A stretch of DNA of 64,000 bases, taken from Schaalia hyovaginalis (lineage in GTDB: Bacteria > Actinomycetota > Actinomycetes > Actinomycetales > Actinomycetaceae). A model generated the notes under the pieces. The model saw only the letters and a program-made list of their open reading frames with translations. It had not been told where the DNA came from and ran no database searches. Location of the stretch: contig NZ_JACHMK010000001.1 of assembly GCF_014208035.1 (NCBI RefSeq), positions 2,542,001 through 2,606,000 of the forward strand. Direction: 5' to 3'. Numbering within the stretch: position 1 is the stretch's first letter; each line of letters opens with the position of its first letter. Of the stretch, positions 37,354-46,515 are shown in pieces. The position numbers and the translations under genes were made by a program.

Positions 37354-37586
37354 GATGATTCCTCCTTCATCCCGGACCGTCCGGGACTCCAAGAGTCGCC
37401 TTGGGAGGACCCGAGGTCGAACGCCCCCGCGTCATCATGTGGATGCCGATCCGCAGGGCGCGACGGCTTGTGGATACGCGGGGGCGAAAGGCGCAGCGCG
37501 GGGCGACGGAAGGCCCTGCCCGAGCGCCGCCGGAGAACGGGGCGACGGGGAAGGAGAGCCCGCTGCGCACGGGCAAGACGAGAAAC

Positions 37587-37614
37587 GGCGGCCGGACCCG
37601 CGGGTCCGGCCGCC
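37587..37614 (-). terminator. Terminator hairpin after the YhgE gene
   Basis: A perfect 13-bp stem (arm GGCGGCCGGACCC) with a GC loop, 44 bp beyond the YhgE stop codon. The 37354-37586 stretch holds no gene that I can see. Confidence 0.8.
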
Positions 37615-37657
37615 GCAGCGTTCAGGGGGAGGGGTTCGCCTGCCCTCCCCCGGGCGA

Positions 37658-40570
37658 TCAGGCCGCAGTCGGCGCGAGCGCGTTGTCCGCGGGCAGGGGC
37701 TTGGGACCCCGGCGGATCCTCGCACCGATGAGGATGACGACGACCGCGAGAGCCGCCCAGATCCCGAGGACCGCGAGCGCGTTGCCGATCGCGCCCTGCG
37801 CACCCGATCCGGCGATGAGGTCGCGGAATGCGAGCTGCGTGTAGCTCATCGGCAGGAAGGGATGGATCCACTGGAAGAAGGCGGGAGCGGTCTCGACCGG
37901 GAAGGTCGCGCCCATCGAGGTGATCTGGAGGCTCAGCAGGATGATCGAGATGAAGCGCCCCCTGAAGGCCAGGGATGCGACGCAGGCCTGGTTGATGAGC
38001 ATGAAGGTGATCGACGCGGCCACCGCCATCAGGCACAGGCCCGGAAGGTTCTTCGCCTCGATCCCCGCCGAGGCGTCGACGACGACCATCATGATGACCG
38101 CCTGGGCGACGGCGAGGAGCGTCGCGGTCGTCGCGGGGCGCACGGCCGACGCCCACCACTTCTCGCCGTGATCGCGCTTGTCGAGAGCGGGGAGGATGAG
38201 GAAGAGCGCGATCGCGCCGACCCAGAGGGCGAGGCTCATGAACATCGGGGTGAAGCCCGCGCCGTTGTTGGCGACCGCATGGTCGCGCACGGCTTCGACG
38301 CTCGCGACCTGCGATCCGGTGGTCGCGATGGCGTCGCGCTCGGAGTCCGTGTAGGAGGGGATCCGATCGGCGCCCGATTGGAGGCCCTCGGCGAGGCTCG
38401 TCGCACCCTCGGCGAGCGCGCCTGCGCCGTCGTCCAGTGCGCGCATGCCCTCGGACAGGGTCGTCGCGCCCTCGGCGAGGGTGCGCGAACCGGAGTCAGC
38501 GCTCGCGAGGCCGGAGGCGAGGGTCTGCGCGCCGGAGTCGGCTGAGGCCGCACCGGATGCGAGGCTTCCGAGCCCGTCGGAGAGGCGTTGCGCGGCCTGG
38601 GCGGCGGCCGTGGAACCGGAGACGAGGCGGGCCATGCCCGAGTCGAGGGCGTTCGCGCCCTCCGACAGGGAGGTCGCGCCCTGCGAGAGCCGGGTGATGC
38701 CCGCGGTGAGGGCCGGGACCTTGGAATTCATCGTGGCCGCGCCTGCGGCGACCTGCGCGGAACCGGCGCGGAGCTTCTCGGAGTTCGCGTAGACCGTCGT
38801 CCCATTCGACACCGTCGGCGCGGTGATCGCCGACAGGCCGTTCGAAAGGGCGTTGATCGCGCCCATGACGGTCGAGGCGTCCGTCGAATCCGCCGGACCG
38901 ACCCCTGCGGAGAGCAGGTCGGCACCGGATCGAAGGGCGGGCATCGACTGCTGGAGGGCGGCGGCCCCGGCCGCGACCCGGGTCGCGCCCTGCGCGGCCG
39001 AGTCGACGCCGGTCGAGACCTGCGCGGCGCCTGCGGCGAGGGCGTCGAGCGAGGCCGAGGCCTGGACGAGGCCCGACATGTTCGTCGCGGCGTCGCCGAG
39101 GCCGCTCGCGAGGGCCTGCGAGCCTGTGCGGAGGGGGGCGGATTGGGCGGCCAGTGCTGTGAGCGTCTGGCAGGTCTGGCTCGTATCGCCCGACGCGGTG
39201 CAGGCCGCGGCGAGCTGGTCGACTGCTGCCGTGTAGCCCGAGACTCCGGTGGAGAGGGTCTGCGCGCCGCTCGCTGCCGTCTGGATCTTCGAGGCGTCGA
39301 GGCCCGAGGCGACGGCCCTGATCTGCTCGACGCCGGCGGCGACCTGGGCGGCGCCGTCCGTGAGGCTCACGCTCGAGCCCGATTGCAGGGTCGTCATCCC
39401 CTTCGCAAGGGCGTTCGCCCCGGCGGCGAGCGAGTTGACGCCACCGTACAGGGTCGTCGTCGAGGCACTGGCCCCCGCGGTGTCGTTGGATTGCCCGATG
39501 CCAGCCGAGAGGGCCGCGATGCCGGCGGCGAGGCCCGTCTTCGGATCCGAGGCCTTCGACTGGAGGAGGAGGGCGCCTGCGCTCACCCGGTCGACGCCGC
39601 TCGTGTAGGAGGCGATGCCGTCCTTGAGGCTGGCGGTGCCGTCGTTGAGCTGTGAGACGCCTGCGGCGAGGGGTGCGCTCGAGTCCGCGAGGGTCTGCGT
39701 TCCGGCGGCGAGCCGGGAGGCGCCGTCGGAGACCTGCGATGCTCCGTCGGCGGCGGTCGAGGTGCCCGTCGCGAGGTCCGAGAGGCCCGAGGCGAGGGCG
39801 CCGCCGCCGTTCGCCGCGCTCGCCGCACCGGTGTCGAAGGCGGCCAGCCCGGAGACGAGGGAGACGGATCCGTCGGCGAGCTTGTCGAGTCCGACGGTGA
39901 GGGTCTGGGCGCCCTCGGCGAGCGCGCCTGCGCCCTCGGCCGCGCTCGTCGTTCCGTCGGCGAGGGTCGCGGAGCCGTCGGAGAGCCTCTGGGCGCCGTC
40001 GGCGGCGGTCGTCATGCCGTCGCGGATCTCGGAGACGGAGAGGAGGAGGGTGGAGAGGATCTTCTCCGATCCTTGTGCTTCGAGGCGGTTCGCGAGCGTC
40101 TCCGCGACGGTCCGGGCCATCGTGCCGGTGAGGTAGTTGACGCCGTCATCGGTGACGAGTTCGAGGGTCTGCGTGGTGGCCGCCGAGGGGTCGGCGCTCC
40201 CGACTGCGGAGGCCCTCTCGGAGAATCCCTCGGGGATGTAGAGGATGGCGCGGATCTCCTCGGTCCGCATCTTCTCCTGCGCGTCCTCGGCGCTCATGTC
40301 GTGCCAGGTGAAGCCGGTGTCCGTGTCGGCGTCGGGGTGCACGAGCGCGTCTGCGAGTTCATCGCCGAGGGCGAAGGTCTCGGCCTTTCCGGAGACGAGG
40401 GTCGCCGTGTACGCCGTGTCCTCGTTGACGACTGCGGCGTTGATCCGCTCGAGGAGATTGGTTGGGTTCTGGTAGGCGAGTGTGAGGAGCCCCGCGTAAA
40501 GCAGGGGGACGATGAGGACCGCGACGATGACGACCAGATTGGCCATTCGCGATCCGGTGAGTTTCTTCAT
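37658..40570 (-). CDS. YhgE/Pip-family membrane protein with heptad repeats
   Basis: A 970-residue protein. It starts with one membrane helix (LVVIVAVLIVPLLYAGLL), then a Pip-type extracytoplasmic domain (NPTNLLERINAAVVNEDTAYTA). A very long region (about 200-760) is built of LxxGxxxLxxG units, predicted to be extended or coiled. Five or six membrane helices follow, as in ABC-2 transporters. The family includes phage infection protein Pip and EsaA of type VII secretion. The ATG at 40570 has GAGAGG upstream. It is divergent from a TetR gene across paired operators, so it is probably the target of that regulator. Confidence 0.88.
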   Translation of the reverse strand: MKKLTGSRMANLVVIVAVLIVPLLYAGLLTLAYQNPTNLLERINAAVVNEDTAYTATLVSGKAETFALGDELADALVHPDADTDTGFTWHDMSAEDAQEKMRTEEIRAILYIPEGFSERASAVGSADPSAATTQTLELVTDDGVNYLTGTMARTVAETLANRLEAQGSEKILSTLLLSVSEIRDGMTTAADGAQRLSDGSATLADGTTSAAEGAGALAEGAQTLTVGLDKLADGSVSLVSGLAAFDTGAASAANGGGALASGLSDLATGTSTAADGASQVSDGASRLAAGTQTLADSSAPLAAGVSQLNDGTASLKDGIASYTSGVDRVSAGALLLQSKASDPKTGLAAGIAALSAGIGQSNDTAGASASTTTLYGGVNSLAAGANALAKGMTTLQSGSSVSLTDGAAQVAAGVEQIRAVASGLDASKIQTAASGAQTLSTGVSGYTAAVDQLAAACTASGDTSQTCQTLTALAAQSAPLRTGSQALASGLGDAATNMSGLVQASASLDALAAGAAQVSTGVDSAAQGATRVAAGAAALQQSMPALRSGADLLSAGVGPADSTDASTVMGAINALSNGLSAITAPTVSNGTTVYANSEKLRAGSAQVAAGAATMNSKVPALTAGITRLSQGATSLSEGANALDSGMARLVSGSTAAAQAAQRLSDGLGSLASGAASADSGAQTLASGLASADSGSRTLAEGATTLSEGMRALDDGAGALAEGATSLAEGLQSGADRIPSYTDSERDAIATTGSQVASVEAVRDHAVANNGAGFTPMFMSLALWVGAIALFLILPALDKRDHGEKWWASAVRPATTATLLAVAQAVIMMVVVDASAGIEAKNLPGLCLMAVAASITFMLINQACVASLAFRGRFISIILLSLQITSMGATFPVETAPAFFQWIHPFLPMSYTQLAFRDLIAGSGAQGAIGNALAVLGIWAALAVVVILIGARIRRGPKPLPADNALAPTAA

Positions 40571-40601
40571 GGTGTTGCCTCTCGAAATATGCGAACTCAA
40601 G

Positions 40602-40641
40602 ATACATACCTGTATTCATTTCATGCAATACAGACCTGTAT
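40602..40641. promoter_or_regulatory. Paired operators of the TetR regulator
   Basis: Two similar palindromes, ATACATACCTGTAT (40602-40615) and ATACAGACCTGTAT (40628-40641), start 26 bp apart in the divergent promoter between the YhgE and TetR genes. The shared form ATACANACCTGTAT strongly suggests the TetR binding site. Confidence 0.75.
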
Positions 40642-40685
40642 CCTGTGGGGGAACAGACAGGCGACGAGCGGGATACGGTAGGGGC

Positions 40686-41483
40686 ATGACAAGCGACGAC
40701 AAGCGCACTCGCATCACCACGACGCGGCTGTCCGGACGAAGGGCCGCCCTCAAGCGCATCATCGCCACCGCCCCGTCCGAGCGTCGGGCGGCGACCCAGT
40801 CGCTGCTCCTCGAATCGGGCAAGCGCCTCATCATCGACAAGGGCCTGGGGGCCACCAGCGTCGGCGACATCTGCACGGACGCGGGCTTCACCCGAGGCGC
40901 CTTCTACTCCAACTTCGCCGACATGGACCACTTCGTCGAACGCCTCGCCCAGGAGCAGTGGACCCAGATCCTCACCTACGTCCACACAACCGTCGACGAG
41001 GTCCTCACCGCACGCGGCGACGACCATCCCCTATCGGACACCGAGGTCGAAAACGCGATCGCACCCCTCGCCGAGAGCCTCCTCACGGCCATGCCCATCA
41101 GTCGCGACTTCTACATGCTTCAGAGCGAGCTCGCGACCTACACGGCCCGCGCCCCGGAGAAGACCAGCGCCCTACGCACGGGATACGAAGCCTTCACCGC
41201 CTCCCTGTGCGGCCTCCTCATCTCCGGCCTCAAAGCGATCGGCCGGGAGACGATCCCCGCACCCGAGGACGTCACCGCCCTCATCATCGCCGCGGGCGAG
41301 CGCTCCATGCGCGCCGCACTCACGAAAGGCGAGGACGGGCTGACCGCCCTCCTCGAACGCGTCCTGCCCACCCTCCTCGTTCGCCTGTCGGCCCCCATCG
41401 CGGACTCACACGACTCCCGCGAAGCCCGACTCGACGAGATGAACGAGGACGGGACCCGCTCCCAGAACGAGGAAGGCGGGTAG
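40686..41483 (+). CDS. TetR/AcrR-family regulator
   Basis: A 265-residue protein. The helix-turn-helix domain is at about 35-85: SLLLESGKRLIIDKGLGATSV, then DICTDAGFTRGAFYSNFADMD, which is the TetR signature. The C-terminal ligand domain is unassigned. It is divergent from the YhgE gene and likely represses it and itself. Its last 78 bp overlap the tail of the convergent TadB/C gene on the other strand. Confidence 0.88.
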   Translation: MTSDDKRTRITTTRLSGRRAALKRIIATAPSERRAATQSLLLESGKRLIIDKGLGATSVGDICTDAGFTRGAFYSNFADMDHFVERLAQEQWTQILTYVHTTVDEVLTARGDDHPLSDTEVENAIAPLAESLLTAMPISRDFYMLQSELATYTARAPEKTSALRTGYEAFTASLCGLLISGLKAIGRETIPAPEDVTALIIAAGERSMRAALTKGEDGLTALLERVLPTLLVRLSAPIADSHDSREARLDEMNEDGTRSQNEEGG

Positions 41484-42584
41484 GAGGAGCGCTCCGAGCG
41501 GGATCGCGAGCTGCACTCCGAGCGCCTCCGCACGAGCGCGCGCGTCGGCTGCCCTTCGCGCGCGGCGCTGCGCCGCGAGGCGCCTGAGCAGGGCATCGGG
41601 CGCGGTCCCCTCCTCCCACGCGGACTCGAGGCCGGAGGCGAGCAGTTCCCATCCCCTCGAATCCCAGGCGATCGTCCAGGACGCGCCGAGGCGCAGCGCC
41701 CGTCCCGCCGCCGCCAAGCCCTCATCCCCCGTCGCCCCGCCCAATGCGATGAGGACATCGGGGATGGAGGCCCCCGATTCCAGGGCCGCCCGGGCAAGAT
41801 CGCACCCCATCGCCTCGTCAAGCGCCCCCGGCGGGGAGGCCGCCCTCGCGATGAGGCTCTCGGACACGATCCGAGAGGCGATGAGGAAAGAGGCTCCCGC
41901 CACCGCCATCAGCGTGCCGAGGCCCCCGTCGGCGAATCGCTCCAGGGGGTGAGCGCCCATCACCTGCGCCAGCGCGACCCCCAGCAGGGGCAATGCCCGC
42001 AAGACCCTCGCGGAGGTCCTCGCCCCCTGCGTGGCGATCCTCCTCGCCTCCTCCTGAGCCTCGGCCTCCTCCAGGCCTTCGGCCACGGCATCGAGGATCG
42101 ACGCCAAGGGCGCCCCGATCATCGCGCTCAAGCGGCATGCGGTCCCGAGGTCCTCGGCCGCCCGGCGCACGGCCCGCGCCCGCGGGGAGCGTGCGCGCAC
42201 AGCGGCGCCCACGCCCCTCCCCCCGCGAGCGCCGCGCCGCCCGGACGCCTGCGCGAGCCCGGCCAGGCCGATCGGGGCGCCGTCCTCGGCGAGCCCCGCG
42301 AACTCCGCCGCGCACACCCGCGACCAGGCGGAACGCCATGCCTCCTCCACCGGTGCCCCGGCCTTCAGGCGGGCGGAGACCTCGGTGACGAGGATGGACA
42401 GATCGGCCGCGCTCATCCCATCGGGATCCCGGGCCTTCCGGCCCCTTCGGCGCTCCGCAGGGCTCACCCGCATCCGCCCGCCAGCCGAACCCCAGCGGCG
42501 AAGGATCCGTCGCCGCACGAGATGCTCACCCGCGAAAAGCGCCGCCAGGCAGATGACGGCCACCGCGACCATCACCCCGCTCAC
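41406..42584 (-). CDS. Type II secretion F-domain protein (TadB/TadC, possibly fused)
   Basis: A 392-residue inner-membrane platform protein of the Tad pilus. A first F-domain-like region covers about 60-240 (LSILVTEVSARLKAGAPVEEAW ... HPLERFADGG, hydrophobic helices following). A second region covers 260-390 (LARAALESGASIPDVLIAL ... VQLAIPLGALLLPAFLVLG). This suggests that TadB- and TadC-like halves are joined or that a single subunit does both jobs. The start overlaps the tadA stop by 4 bp. The end overlaps the TetR gene. Confidence 0.82.
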   Translation of the reverse strand: MSGVMVAVAVICLAALFAGEHLVRRRILRRWGSAGGRMRVSPAERRRGRKARDPDGMSAADLSILVTEVSARLKAGAPVEEAWRSAWSRVCAAEFAGLAEDGAPIGLAGLAQASGRRGARGGRGVGAAVRARSPRARAVRRAAEDLGTACRLSAMIGAPLASILDAVAEGLEEAEAQEEARRIATQGARTSARVLRALPLLGVALAQVMGAHPLERFADGGLGTLMAVAGASFLIASRIVSESLIARAASPPGALDEAMGCDLARAALESGASIPDVLIALGGATGDEGLAAAGRALRLGASWTIAWDSRGWELLASGLESAWEEGTAPDALLRRLAAQRRARRAADARARAEALGVQLAIPLGALLLPAFLVLGAGPVLVHLVESGFAGVV

Positions 42585-43759
42585 TTCGGCGCCCGCACCC
42601 CCTCAAGCCCCCGCTGAGCGCGATCGGCGCCGATCACCTCGGCGAAGCGCTCCCACGCGGGCCCGAACTCCACGATCCCCGGAGCCCGGGAGTCCACGGC
42701 GATCTCCGCGCGCAATTCACCGCCCTCGCGCGAAAGGACGGCGATCTCGCACACGCGGCGCAGAGCCCCGGCTTCCAGCTTCACTCGACTCATGTGGACC
42801 ACGGCGTCGAAGGCCGCGACAGCCTGGGCGGTCACCGCCGCCTCGCTCATCCCCGCGAGCGCCCCGAGGGCCACGAGCCGCGCGGGCACCTCCCTCGAGC
42901 CGTTCGCATGGATCGTCGCCCAGCCCCCGTCGTGACCCGTGTTGAGCGCCAGCAGCACATCGCGGACCTCCGGCCCGCGGCACTCCCCCAGGACGAGACG
43001 ATCGGGGCGCATGCGCATCGCCGCCCTGACGAGCTCGGACAGGGGGATCCCACCGGCTCCTTGGATGTTCGGGCGACGCTCGGTCAAGGACACGACGTGA
43101 GGGTGCCGAGGATTCAACTCGGGCACCTCCTCGATGCAGATGATCCTCTCCTCCGCGGGGACGAGGCCGAGAAGCGCCGACAGGAGCGTCGTCTTGCCCG
43201 AACCGGTCGCACCCGACACCAGGACGTTCGCGCGCCGTTCGACGCATGCGCGCAGGAAGGCGCCGAAAGGAGGGGCGAGCGAAGCGGACGCCTCCAGCTC
43301 CGCGATCGAGAGCCCGGCCGCCCTCGTCGTCCGCAGCGAGATGAGAGTGCCCGACGCCGAGGGCCCGGGCAGGACGGCGTGAAGGCGCACCCCGCCGGGC
43401 AGCGAGCCGTCCACGATGGGACTCGCATCGTCGAGGCGCTTCCCGCAGGCCGCCGCCATCCGGATCGCGAGCGCGCGGACGTCCTTCTCGTCACCGAGAT
43501 CCACCGCGGCCCTCTCCAGGCCGAAGCCGCGATCGATCCACGCATCCGTCGAATTGATGAGGACGTCCGTGACCCTCGAATCCTCCAGAAGACGAGCGAT
43601 GCGCGGCCCCGTTCCCGCTTCCCAGGAGCGGACCCCGTCCAGGAGGGCGCGCAGTTCGCCGACGCCCGCCCCCTCGCGGGCGCCCTCGCGCACCGCCGAG
43701 GCCCGCCCCCGCCCCTCCGAAACGGCCCGGATCACCCGGCCGAGGCCGTCGTCATCCAC
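42581..43759 (-). CDS. tadA: TadA-family pilus/secretion ATPase
   Basis: A 392-residue ATPase of the CpaF/TadA group. Walker A is SGATGSGKTTLL at about 198-209, an Asp-box-like IICIEEVPEL follows, and Walker B is RPDRLVLGECRGPEV; the conserved His is in WATIHANG. It powers Flp pilus assembly through the F-domain protein. It overlaps the Ssd gene by 8 bp and the F-domain gene by 4 bp. Confidence 0.92.
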   Translation of the reverse strand: MDDDGLGRVIRAVSEGRGRASAVREGAREGAGVGELRALLDGVRSWEAGTGPRIARLLEDSRVTDVLINSTDAWIDRGFGLERAAVDLGDEKDVRALAIRMAAACGKRLDDASPIVDGSLPGGVRLHAVLPGPSASGTLISLRTTRAAGLSIAELEASASLAPPFGAFLRACVERRANVLVSGATGSGKTTLLSALLGLVPAEERIICIEEVPELNPRHPHVVSLTERRPNIQGAGGIPLSELVRAAMRMRPDRLVLGECRGPEVRDVLLALNTGHDGGWATIHANGSREVPARLVALGALAGMSEAAVTAQAVAAFDAVVHMSRVKLEAGALRRVCEIAVLSREGGELRAEIAVDSRAPGIVEFGPAWERFAEVIGADRAQRGLEGVRAPK

Positions 43760-44678
43760 TGCGCCTCCCCCTCCCCGCGAGCTCTCCGCCCGGCCGCCTC
43801 AGCGCACGGAGGATCGCCCTTCCCCCGCCGCGCGATGCGCGCGTCCAGCCGAGGACCGGAGCCCGCGTGATCGAGCGGAGTCGGGAGCGCCCGCGCCCTC
43901 GGGCGACGAGGACGAAGGGCGCGGACGGGGGTGAGAGCGCGAGCGCGAAGGCGGCGCGCGCAGCCCCCTCGAAGTCGGCGGGGCCGACGAGGACGAGGCC
44001 CTCCACCGCCCCCAGGCGCCCATCCGCGCCCTCGCCCCAGAGGCCGCAGTCGACGACCGCGGCTCTGCCCGAGCGCACGACCGCATCGAGAAGGGGACGC
44101 TGACGCGGGTCGCCCAAGCGGGCGCCGCCGCGCCCATCCGCCGTCAAGATCCGGTAGTCCCCGGCGTCGACCAGGTGATCGGGCAGGTCGGCGGGGAAGG
44201 CGTTCTCCGTGGCCGACAGGTCCGCCCAACGGATCCCGGGGGCATCGGGGTCGCGCAGGAGCGCGGGAAGAGGCCCGCTCCCGGACATGTCGACGAGCAC
44301 TCCCCGCATCGTCCGGGCGAGCAGTTGGGCGACTTCGGCCGAGCAGCGGCCCCCGTCCCAGTGAGCCACCCCGATGACGCCGGCCGGGACGGTCCCATCG
44401 GCCTTCGCGGGGCTCGCGAGAATGACCTGGGCGAGGAGCTCCTCATCCCCGGGGAGGCGGAGCCCGGACCCGGCTCCCACTTCGACGCGCATCGCCCCCT
44501 CGATCCCCGAGGGCGCAGGACCGGCGATGACGAGATCGGGAACGCCGCACCCGTCCCAGGCCCTTGCGCCCAGCACTTCGATGAGGCCCTCCACGCGCTC
44601 CGCGTCCTCGCCCTCCAGCCCGTCGCAGGCGACGCGGGCGCCGCCGCACTCCGCACGCCCCTTCTTCCGAACTCCCAT
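43752..44678 (-). CDS. ssd: Septum-site-determining-like (Ssd/CpaE-type) protein
   Basis: A 308-residue protein at the head of the Tad operon. By position and general pattern (receiver-like N-terminus, MinD/CpaE-like remainder) it matches actinobacterial Ssd. No clear Walker A motif is seen, and the acidic strand VVDCGLWG may be the remaining nucleotide-binding feature. In mycobacteria Ssd affects cell division. In Tad loci CpaE-like proteins place the pilus. The ATG at 44678 has GAGG just before it. Confidence 0.75.
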   Translation of the reverse strand: MGVRKKGRAECGGARVACDGLEGEDAERVEGLIEVLGARAWDGCGVPDLVIAGPAPSGIEGAMRVEVGAGSGLRLPGDEELLAQVILASPAKADGTVPAGVIGVAHWDGGRCSAEVAQLLARTMRGVLVDMSGSGPLPALLRDPDAPGIRWADLSATENAFPADLPDHLVDAGDYRILTADGRGGARLGDPRQRPLLDAVVRSGRAAVVDCGLWGEGADGRLGAVEGLVLVGPADFEGAARAAFALALSPPSAPFVLVARGRGRSRLRSITRAPVLGWTRASRGGGRAILRALRRPGGELAGRGRRSG

Positions 44679-44795
44679 GTCCTCAAGTGGACACCCCTGC
44701 CCGGTGAAGCACCCGGCGCGAGCTGCGCGACTGTGGAAAACTATTGGGCACTGATCCGCCTGTGGACACGCATCGGCGACGACTGGGGAGGCAGC

Positions 44796-45596
44796 ATGAT
44801 GAGCAGAAGCGAACAGCCGACGGGCGCCGCGTTCTTCGACCTCGACAAGACGATCCTCGCAACCTCCTCCACGATCGCCCTCCACCGCCCCTTCATCGAC
44901 GCCGACCTCGTCACCCGCAGAGCCGCGATCCTCTCAGTCCTCGTTCACCTGCCCTACCTGATCAAAGGGGCCGACGAAGAGCGCATGAACGCGATGGCCG
45001 AGTCCATCGGGAACCTCGCCAAGGGCATCAACGCCCCGATCCTCGAATCCGTCGTCGAGGACTCGCTCGACACGGTCATCGACCCCGTGTGCTACCTCGG
45101 GGCCCTCGCCGAGATCGAGCGCCACAGGGCCGCCGGACGCCCCATCGTCGTCGCCTCCGCCTCCGTCATCGAGATGGTCCGCCCGATCGCGAGGCGCCTC
45201 GGAGCCGATGAAGTCCTCGCCAGCATCGGCCAGACCGACGAGCACGGCGACTACACGGGGCGGATCCTCCACTACAACCAGGCCGAGGGGAAGGCCTCGG
45301 CCTGCGCGGCCCTCGCCGCTGAGCGCGGATGGGATCTCTCCGCCTCCTGGGCCTACTCCGACTCCGTGTCCGACATCCCGCTCCTGTCCTCGGTCGGCCA
45401 TCCGGTCGCCGTCAACCCCGACCGCGGCCTCAAACGCGCCGCGCTCGACAACGAATGGGAGATCATGCGCTTCTCCGACACCGCGAGGGTGTCGCGCTCG
45501 CTGCCCGTTCCCTCGCCCCGCACCCTCGGCATCGCCGCCTTCTCGGTCGGGCTCATCGCGGCGGGCGTCGCCTTCGCCGTCACCCGTAAGCGCTAG
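44796..45596 (+). CDS. HAD-IB family hydrolase (SerB-like)
   Basis: A 266-residue phosphatase with motif I FFDLDKTIL (DxDxT variant with Lys), motif II VVASAS, and motif III AYSDSVSDIPLL. A single C-terminal membrane helix (FSVGLIAAGVAFAV) is followed by RKR, so the enzyme is membrane-tethered. The family includes phosphoserine and lipid phosphatases; the substrate is unknown. Its place opposite ssd copies the mycobacterial order (Rv3660c/Rv3661). GGGGAGG precedes the ATG. Confidence 0.87.
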   Translation: MMSRSEQPTGAAFFDLDKTILATSSTIALHRPFIDADLVTRRAAILSVLVHLPYLIKGADEERMNAMAESIGNLAKGINAPILESVVEDSLDTVIDPVCYLGALAEIERHRAAGRPIVVASASVIEMVRPIARRLGADEVLASIGQTDEHGDYTGRILHYNQAEGKASACAALAAERGWDLSASWAYSDSVSDIPLLSSVGHPVAVNPDRGLKRAALDNEWEIMRFSDTARVSRSLPVPSPRTLGIAAFSVGLIAAGVAFAVTRKR

Positions 45597-45621
45597 GAGC
45601 CCCGCCCTCGGCGATTCAGAT

Positions 45622-46452
45622 TCAGCCGAGACGGCCGGCCTGGACGCGCAGGGCGATGTCCGCGCCGATTCTCGCCCCGTACTCCACGGACCGCGCGAAA
45701 CGGACGATCCAGCGCGCGACGCCCTTCCTGTCCGCCAGCGCCCAGCCCGCAAGCGCCTCCGAGGCTCCCGCCCGATCGGTGGCGTCGAGGGCGGAGACGA
45801 CTGCGACGCCGCTCGGATCCACGCCCTGATCGACGAGGATCCACCTGGCGAGCCCCTGACCGACCGCGGCGGAGCCCGGGGCGAAGACCCCCCGGAAGCG
45901 GAAGTGCGCCGACACCGCTGCGGCGCGTGCGATCGCGGGCGCGAGCGCATCCGCGTACGCCAGCGCCGTCCTCAGCGCGTCCGCCGACTTCGGCATCGCC
46001 ACGTCAGCCACGCCCGCCCGGCCCGATTCGACCAGACCGGAGCACGAATCCCTGTGCAGGGCGGCGAGAAGCGCGGGAAGGGCCCGGGGGCGCACGAGGG
46101 CGGGAGTCCTCGAGTTCAAGGCGGGGAAGCGAGCCGCGAGGCCGACCTGGGCGCGCCACGCGCCGATCGCCCAGTCCATCGCCGGGTCCGCACCGGGAGT
46201 CCACCCGCCCATCGGGCCGGCGAGGCGGACCTCATCGACCGTCGTCCTCGCGCCCTCCATGAGGGCGACGGCCGCGGCCTCGCGGACTGCGGCCTCCGCA
46301 CGCGCCTCCTCCCAGCCCCTGCGCAGTCCCTCGTGGAAACGCAGACGGGCTAGGGCCGCATGCGCCTCTTCGCAGGCCCGAAGCGCATCGGGAATGCGCA
46401 TCGCGTCGGCGAGGAGGCGGGGATCCGGGTCGATGAGCGCGTCGATCGTCAC
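45622..46452 (-). CDS. Conserved actinobacterial protein (Rv3662c-like)
   Basis: A 276-residue soluble, Ala/Arg-rich, mostly helical protein. The recognisable central part ALMEGARTTVDEVRL and the position after the HAD gene match the family next to Ssd/HAD in other actinobacteria (Rv3662c). Function is unknown; automatic annotations vary. It is convergent with the HAD gene (25-bp gap). Confidence 0.7.
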   Translation of the reverse strand: MTIDALIDPDPRLLADAMRIPDALRACEEAHAALARLRFHEGLRRGWEEARAEAAVREAAAVALMEGARTTVDEVRLAGPMGGWTPGADPAMDWAIGAWRAQVGLAARFPALNSRTPALVRPRALPALLAALHRDSCSGLVESGRAGVADVAMPKSADALRTALAYADALAPAIARAAAVSAHFRFRGVFAPGSAAVGQGLARWILVDQGVDPSGVAVVSALDATDRAGASEALAGWALADRKGVARWIVRFARSVEYGARIGADIALRVQAGRLG

Positions 46453-46515
46453 CCCGACAGCCTACGGCGAGAAGGGCGGCGCCCACCGCGGCCGAGCAGA
46501 CGGCATACTGGATTC

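Noticed and set aside
37354..37586. Small gene between the pilin and the YhgE terminator
   Set aside because: No frame has both a ribosome site and a plausible protein sequence.
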